Source: Comamonadaceae bacterium
GTDB lineage: Bacteria > Pseudomonadota > Gammaproteobacteria > Burkholderiales > Burkholderiaceae_C
Assembly (NCBI GenBank): GCA_021286965.1
Contig: JAJTBK010000476.1
Coordinates: forward strand, 1 to 7,729
Length of the DNA: 7,729 nt
Direction: 5' to 3'
Shown: in pieces, positions 6,527 through 7,729 of the stretch
Layout: every line of letters starts with the position of its first letter
Numbering within the stretch: the first letter of the stretch is position 1
Notes under the pieces: model-generated
What the model saw: the letters and a program-made list of their open reading frames with translations, nothing else
Database searches by the model: none
Told to the model about the DNA's origin: nothing
Made by a program: the position numbers and the translations under genes

Positions 6527-7729
6527 ATGCTGCTGACCCTCGTTGCCTTCCTGGCCGCGCTGGCGCTGCTGATCGCGGTGCACGAATACGGCCACTACCG
6601 TGTCGCCGTGGCCTGTGGTGTCAAGGTGCTGCGCTTTTCGGTCGGCTTTGGCCAGCCGCTGCTGCGCTGGACGAAAAAGGGCCAGCCCACCGAATTCGTC
6701 ATCGGCCTGTTCCCGCTCGGCGGTTATGTGCGGATGCTCGATGAGCGCGAGGCCCCGGTCGATGCCAGCGAGCGCCACCTGGCCTTCAACACCCAGCCGC
6801 TGCACAAGCGCGCCGCCATCGTGGCTGCTGGGCCGCTGGCCAACCTGCTGCTGGCCGTGCTGCTCTATGCCCTGGTGAATTGGAGCGGGGTGGAGGAGCC
6901 GCGCGCCATCATTGCCAGCCCGGTGGCCGGCTCCGTGGCGCAGCAGGCGGGCCTGCATGGCGGCGAGCTGGTGCGTGCCATTGCCGTGGGTAGTGGCACC
7001 ATGCAGCCGGTGCGCTCGTTTGAAGATTTGCGCTGGACGCTGGCGCGCGCCACCCTCGATGGCGAGAACGTGCGCCTTGATACATCGGCCCCCGATGGCG
7101 GCGCGCACCGCCAGCTGGTGCTGGAGACGGCGCGTATCGACGCCAGCGAGGCCGATGCGCAGCTGTTTCGCAAGATCGGCATCGTCAGCCCCTGGACGGC
7201 ACCGGTGCTCGGCGAGATCATGCCCGGCAGCGCAGCCGCGCGCGCCGGCCTGCGCGAGGGCGACCAGGTGCTCAAGGTTGGAAGCGCCGAAATCGTCGAT
7301 GGCGCCCAGCTGCGCGAGCTCATCCGCGCTGCCGTGCGCAATGGCCAGGGGCAAACGCAAACCTGGCAGCTGCGCCGTGCTGGCACCCTGTTGGGCCTGG
7401 ACGTGACGCCCGAGGTGCGCACTGAAGCCCAGGGGGCGGTGGGGCGGATTGGGGCCTTCGTTGGCGCGCCACCGCAGATGCTGACCGTGCGCTATGGCGC
7501 GTGGGATGGTTTTTGGAGCGGGGTGCAGCGCACCTGGGAAGTATCGAGCCTGACGCTGCGCACCATGGGGCGCATGGTGATCGGCGAGGCGTCGCTGAAA
7601 AATCTGAGCGGCCCGCTGACCATTGCCGACTATGCCGGGCGTTCGGCCAGCATGGGACTGACGCAGTACCTGGCGTTTCTCGCCCTCATCAGCGTCAGCC
7701 TGGGTGTGCTCAACCTGCTGCCCCTGCCC
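6527..7729 (+). CDS. rseP: RIP metalloprotease RseP, site-2 protease (3' end cut by window)
   Basis: 401 codons are present and open to the edge, and about 50 residues should be missing (E. coli about 450). RseP is the inner-membrane zinc protease that cleaves the anti-sigma factor RseA after DegS, releasing sigma E, and it also clears signal-peptide remnants. The first membrane helix holds the zinc motif HEYGH (His19, Glu20, His23). The membrane-associated loop PLGGYVRML (63-71) and a second helix (AAGPLANLLLAVLLYAL, 100-116) follow. Two periplasmic PDZ domains occupy about 125-205 and 222-295; the second includes VLGEIMPGSAAARAGLREGD. SGPLTIADYAG (361-371) and a helix ending NLLPLP (396-401) precede the third zinc ligand, normally in an LDGG motif just beyond the window. 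The ATG at 6527 follows GCGAGG (6516-6521), 14 nt after dxr. Confidence 0.95.
   Translation, partial: MLLTLVAFLAALALLIAVHEYGHYRVAVACGVKVLRFSVGFGQPLLRWTKKGQPTEFVIGLFPLGGYVRMLDEREAPVDASERHLAFNTQPLHKRAAIVAAGPLANLLLAVLLYALVNWSGVEEPRAIIASPVAGSVAQQAGLHGGELVRAIAVGSGTMQPVRSFEDLRWTLARATLDGENVRLDTSAPDGGAHRQLVLETARIDASEADAQLFRKIGIVSPWTAPVLGEIMPGSAAARAGLREGDQVLKVGSAEIVDGAQLRELIRAAVRNGQGQTQTWQLRRAGTLLGLDVTPEVRTEAQGAVGRIGAFVGAPPQMLTVRYGAWDGFWSGVQRTWEVSSLTLRTMGRMVIGEASLKNLSGPLTIADYAGRSASMGLTQYLAFLALISVSLGVLNLLPLP

Noticed and set aside
6053..7360. 435-codon open frame on the - strand across dxr and rseP
   Set aside because: Shadow of two well-identified genes. The composition mirrors the sense codons and no ribosome-binding site or domain was recognised.

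Overview
The window is about 7.7 kb of dense, GC-rich (mostly 60-70% by eye) bacterial chromosome. It carries the conserved block rpsB-tsf-pyrH-frr-uppS-cdsA-dxr-rseP, all on the + strand, with the start of an unrelated amidase gene diverging from its left edge. The gene order, the S2 N-terminus ([18 protein letters not shown]), the UppS motif RTGGEMRISNF and the GC-rich codon choice fit a betaproteobacterium of the Burkholderiales, most likely Comamonadaceae (the Acidovorax/Comamonas/Alicycliphilus neighbourhood). The family-level assignment is recalled from similar proteins and was not computed.

Layout: 1-388 (- strand) is the 5' part of an amidase-signature hydrolase. 389-548 is the divergent intergenic region, holding an extended -10 promoter and a roughly 140-nt, strongly base-paired leader for rpsB. 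549-1301 is rpsB (ribosomal protein S2). 1328-1361 is an intrinsic-terminator-like hairpin. 1401-2330 is tsf (EF-Ts), 2389-3111 pyrH (UMP kinase), 3146-3706 frr (ribosome recycling factor), 3731-4453 uppS (undecaprenyl diphosphate synthase), 4480-5322 cdsA (CDP-diacylglycerol synthase), 5319-6512 dxr (DXP reductoisomerase, overlapping cdsA by 4 nt) and 6527-7729 rseP (site-2 intramembrane protease, cut by the window end). No gene-free stretch exceeds 300 bases.

The block joins two jobs. rpsB, tsf and frr serve ribosome assembly, elongation and recycling, while pyrH supplies UDP/UTP. uppS, cdsA, dxr and rseP serve the envelope: isoprenoid precursor (dxr), the lipid carrier for peptidoglycan and polysaccharide (uppS), the phospholipid precursor CDP-DAG (cdsA) and the envelope-stress protease (rseP). 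In related genomes bamA, skp, lpxD, fabZ and lpxA commonly follow.

I see no mobile element, CRISPR array, tRNA, rRNA or novel multi-gene system. The most interesting material is non-coding. The rpsB leader has two long bulged hairpins, a 7-bp long-range helix and a possible alternative pairing that reaches the ribosome-binding site. There is also a terminator-like hairpin separating rpsB from tsf. Within dxr there is a short patch of lower GC with atypical codons.
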